A DNA stretch of 64,000 nt, from the NCBI GenBank assembly GCA_016758965.1, contig JAEPRB010000171.1, positions 1 to 64,000 of the forward strand, written 5' to 3'. The notes beneath the pieces are model-generated. The model searched no databases and was not told where the DNA came from. It worked only from the letters and a program-made list of their open reading frames with translations. A program made the position numbers and the translations under genes. The DNA comes from Circinella minor. Lineage: Eukaryota > Mucoromycota > Mucoromycetes > Mucorales > Lichtheimiaceae. This document shows, one piece after another, positions 60,403 through 64,000 of the stretch; position 1 is the stretch's first letter, and each line of letters opens with the position of its first letter.

Positions 60403-60789
60403 CTGGATTTTTAGACTGCTTTTGCGCATTATAATTATTTTTTTTGCGCACTTAGAATTTTTTTTTTGCGTACTCCCATTAAATTTTTTGCGCACCCTAA
60501 TTTTATTTTTGCGCATATAAAATTATTTCGAAAATGGATAATGATAATGTTCTTAAATATATTTGATAACGGCATTGAATATTAAGATTATTAAGAAATA
60601 ATGATGCATTACAATATATTTTCTGAAATAGGTGAACATTGTAAGAAGCTTATTTGTAAAAAAAAAAAAAAGTCAATGTGCAAAAATAAAATTAGGGTGT
60701 GCAAAAAATTTAATGGGAGTACGCAAAAAAAAAATTCTAAGTGCGCAAAAAAAATAATTATAATGCGCAAAAGCAGTCTAAAAATCCAG
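60403..60789. mobile_element. MITE with about 115-bp terminal inverted repeats and TA flanks
   Basis: The left arm (60403 to about 60518) and right arm (about 60676 to 60789) are near-perfect inverted copies, starting CTGGATTTTTAGACTGC and ending in its complement. Both ends are flanked by TA, as expected for Tc1/mariner-type target duplication. The 155-base centre is AT-rich and non-coding. Within each arm the word TTTTGCGCA or a close variant recurs about every 25 bases. There is no transposase, so this is a non-autonomous element able to fold into one long hairpin. Confidence 0.85.
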
Positions 60790-63005
60790 TACAGTATTAT
60801 AATTTGTGTTAATCAAAGTTTGTAGTTTTAAATAATTATTTATGTGTAAGTTTTTAAAAATATAAAAAGCAGAGAAGAAAATAATGCTCCAATAGTAATA
60901 AAAAAATCAACGGGGTAACGGAGTGAAAAATGATCGTATAGTCCAAGTCAACCCGTCTTAATATGTAGGTAGATTTTTTTTTTGATGATGCAGGTTACAG
61001 CATACGTAGGGCTGAACATTCATCCATTCATAAAAAATATATTGCTTTACTACTACTACAGTTAACCCCGTTTTTCCAACTCTCATTTTTGCAAATCTCT
61101 CACTTTTTACACACCTTATTTTTTTTTTGGAAATCTTAAAAATACTTGGTGCGTTCGCAACTTGCAACTTGCATCGAGCTTTTCGGGGTGTCGCGCCTTA
61201 TCGAGAGTAAACTATACTATAATTTAACGATTATGTATTGTTGTCCAAATATGAAAATACCAAAATGTCAGCAAAACATAATCGATCAGATGCTGTATTT
61301 AAATATTTATATCAATTCGCGCTTGTTGCAAAACCCGGGGGGGGGGGTGCTGACTATATGTACATTAAAAGGGGATTCTTCTTTTTTATATAATTACGGA
61401 TCCCAAAGTTATATATATATATATAGAAGCAGCGATAAACAATTCTTTGATATTTCATATAATACATTGAGCAAGAACAATTCTTTAAGCTGCCCATATG
61501 TTACTGTATAAATAAGATGGATGGATAAAAACCATCTAAACCCAGGCAATAAGAAAAATAGGATGAAGTATAGCTTTGTGAATTTTCTCCCTATAACAAG
61601 AAGAATTAAATAATTAAAATTTGTTTCGTTCTATCATAATATATAAGTTCACCTATATTGACAGTGTAAAATATAATAGTTGCGGGCGTTTTCTTTTTAT
61701 CATGCAGCTAAAAGAAAACTGGATCCGATCAAACTTAAATTCTCTTCATAAAAATATTGATTATATCTTTAATAAAGTACTGTATACAAATGATGTGTTC
61801 ACACTTAAAAGTGTAAAAATAGTATGATACACATCTAATGTGGATTGTAAAACATGGTTTTTCAGTCATGGTTAGTACATCTTTATTTTTCGGTAAATAT
61901 TTGACGTTCCTATAATATATTTTCAGACCAGATAAAAAAAATCGGTCGATGCCACGATAAATTATCATGTTTGGTGGGGTCCCATACAAGTAGTATATCA
62001 AAGAGAATATTGTCGTGATATATGAAGAGGAGAATAGTAGCAGAAATTAGAAGATCAAATCGACCGCTGCAACTTAAACCGAGACATCTTCGAAAAAAAT
62101 GTGTACAGCTGTTATTCCCCGCATCATTATCATTATTATAGTAAAGAATATTTTAGGTTTTAGGCTGGTCACGATCATTATATAAAAATACACATTACAC
62201 ATGAAGAAAAGAAATAATTCGCATAAAATGATCATCTTTGATGTAAGAACGCATATTTGACCATAGATACAATTGAGGTTTCTTAATAATTCAGCAGAGG
62301 GTGAAGCTGAGCAGGTACTTTTATCTTACAAGAAGAAATCGTAACCCAAGATTTAGAGCTGGGTTGAGCTCTTATTATTCAAACAAGAAAGAGTATATTA
62401 AAGACAATTAAATAAAAATAAAACAAAAGAGAGAAGGGAGAGAAATTTCTTTTTTTAAAAAAAGGAGAAGGTAAGCACGATTATAATGAAGGATAACAAA
62501 TGTTGAATAGTTACGTAGCCAGAAGATATTGTTTATGAACTTCTTCAACAGCATGCATTTTGTATAACTGCAGTATTATTTTTGATGAAACCCCATGTGG
62601 CCGAAAGGTTTCAATATTGAAAACAAAATATTCAATGAATTGATCAGATATGGTGTAGCGTAGTGGCTATGATATCGCAAAAATAGAGCTTGAATTCGTC
62701 TCTTCTAGATAAACACGACATGGAAAGGGTCGACTTTGACCTTGGATTACCCAAAAACCGATGAGCAATACTTTTTTGAACAGTTTGCTTAATTGACATT
62801 CTCATAAGAAATATTGGACGTGTCCATTTTATGATCAAAGTAACGTAAACATCTGCGGAATAAGCTGATCGAGTCCTTGCTTGCAAGATAATTTTATGCA
62901 TGTTGACGGGAAATATACTCCAGAAGTTTCATCTTGCAGTTTTTGAAGCTCTTAGATACCATATTGGTAGGCGGTTATATAGTAGTAAAGTAGGGTGATT
63001 TAAGT
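60790..63005. other. Gene-free interval
   Basis: About 2.2 kb with no supported gene. It includes a C/G run near 61337-61348, a TA run near 61411-61424 and a possible tRNA-like promoter near 62650-62700. The 121-codon plus frame at 61146-61511 starts at a TTG and translates low-complexity DNA, so I do not call it. Confidence 0.4.
62650..62700 (+). other. Possible tRNA-derived (SINE-like) pol III promoter
   Basis: TAGCGTAGTGG matches the A box of tRNA genes exactly (TRGCNNAGTGG), and GCTTGAATTC about 30 bases downstream is a weak B-box match. The stretch does not fold as a functional tRNA by eye (no matching acceptor stem), so a decayed tRNA or SINE head is the most I can propose. Confidence 0.2.
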
Positions 63006-64000
63006 GTCAACATATTTTGAAGTTGGTGATCCATGAGGGATGTGACCATCCAGTGTCTAACTGACTGATTGATAGTATAGTGGTCCAGATGGAAAAGAAT
63101 AAGTTTTGGAACAACCAAGAATCAGCGTGTCAATGTGATTCACCTCCAACATTGAGTGAGCATTGGTACTACAACAATAACAACAATAATATATTAGAAA
63201 TAATATTACACTAACATTTATAGTTTATCCTCACAGAACCAGATACTAAAAAAATACTTTCCACATATCATGAAGCGTCCTCTTGTCAGGTAGTAATCAC
63301 AATAAACATCAGAAGGCAGGTGCAATCTACAAACACAGCCAAGTGTCCAAGCAACGATGATAGTAAAATAATTTTACAACCACCACCACCGGGAGAGGGC
63401 ATTTGTCGAAGCTCAGGATAGCTCCCAAAGTGCTGCATGTTGTTCACGACAAGTGGTGTCATGGCTTCTAAAATCCTTCGACATGAGAGCACCTTCTTCA
63501 CCTTTTGATCAGCATAGCCGTGTCCTTCATCTTTGCACCTCACAACCTACAAACACAGCCAGTGTCCAAGCAACGATGATAGTAAAATAATTTTACAACC
63601 ACCACCACCGGGAGAGGGCATTTGTCGAAGCCCAGGATAGCTCCCAAAGTGCTGCAAGTTGTTCACGACAAGTGGTGTCATGGCTTCTAAAATCCTTCGA
63701 CATGAGAGCACCTTCTTCACCTTTTGATCAGTATAGTCGTGTGGGGCGATGCGTTTTCATCTCACAACCTACAAACACAGCCAGTGTCCAAGCAACGATG
63801 ATAGTAACATAATTGTACGACCACCACCACCGGGAGAGGGCATTTGTCGAAGCTTAGGATAGCTCCCAAAGTGCTGCAAGTTGTTCACGACAAGTGGTGT
63901 CATGGCTTCTAAAATCCTTCGACATGAGAGCACCTTCTTCACCTTTTGATCAGTATAGTCGTGTGGGGCGATGAAAGAAAATAAAGAAAATAAAAAAAAA
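63006..64000. repeat. Dispersed repeat, copy 2, with a 220-bp unit in three tandem copies
   Basis: This copy begins like the one at 52952 and then carries three consecutive units starting at ACAAACACAGCC near 63329, 63549 and 63771 (steps of 220 and 222 bases). Only the last has the GAAAGAAAATAAAG tail seen at the end of copy 1. It runs to the window edge and may continue. On the minus strand each unit translates in part to MPSPGGGGCKIILLS and SCRRILEAMTPLVV, but the frame is short and no family is recognised. Confidence 0.85.

Noticed and set aside
61146..61511. 121-codon plus-strand frame
   Set aside because: It starts at TTG, crosses a G-run and a TA microsatellite, and shows no domain.
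1..64000. CRISPR arrays, bacterial operons, ribosome binding sites, rRNA genes
   Set aside because: The window is eukaryotic nuclear DNA with spliced genes; no arrays of evenly spaced identical repeats with unique spacers and no rRNA-like sequence were seen.

Overview
The window looks like nuclear DNA of an early-diverging fungus, most likely Mucoromycota (Mucorales-like). It is very AT-rich, genes carry many short GT-AG introns (about 70-160 bp), proteins have long Q/N/S/T/H runs, and there are fungal-specific families (Zn2Cys6 activator, SRE-type double GATA factor). Species was not determined. All gene models were built by hand from splice signals and reading phase, without transcript data.

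Layout. 0.5-7.5 kb: a 10-exon UFD4/TRIP12-type HECT ubiquitin ligase. 10.6-15.7 kb: a Zn2Cys6 factor (+) converging on a DDHD phospholipase (-) that has a GC-AG intron and a 12-nt microexon. 15.7-19.9 kb: no intact gene, with a decayed coding relic. 19.9-24.3 kb: a receptor-like gene joining a kelch ectodomain, one membrane span and a cytoplasmic kinase. 25.3-26.4 kb: NudC (-). 27.8-28.9 kb: a KDZ-transposase-like relic. 29.9-30.6 kb: eIF1 (-). 31.4-31.8 kb: a small secreted protein (-). 31.8-39.4 kb: gene-poor, with a GC-rich repeat, a 27/28-bp tandem repeat and a Pif1/Helitron-helicase relic. 39.4-47.5 kb: three co-directional regulators (SRE-like GATA factor, bHLH factor, Myb plus C2H2 protein). 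48.1-52.3 kb: CUL3 (-) and a NDUFAF8-like CX9C protein (+) diverging from a 243-bp gap. 52.3-64 kb: accessory DNA with a 625-residue PD-(D/E)XK-like protein (-), a second Pif1 relic, a GC-rich repeat shared in inverse orientation with the 34-kb block, a MITE, and a repeat family tandemly amplified at the right edge.

How the genes relate. Most intact genes are housekeeping or regulatory and unrelated in pathway: protein turnover (UFD4, CUL3), translation start (eIF1), dynein-linked chaperoning (NudC), complex I assembly (NDUFAF8-like), lipid turnover (DDHD) and transcription. The least ordinary products are the kelch-TM-kinase protein, unusual because fungi generally lack receptor kinases, and the PD-(D/E)XK-like protein lying among transposon debris.
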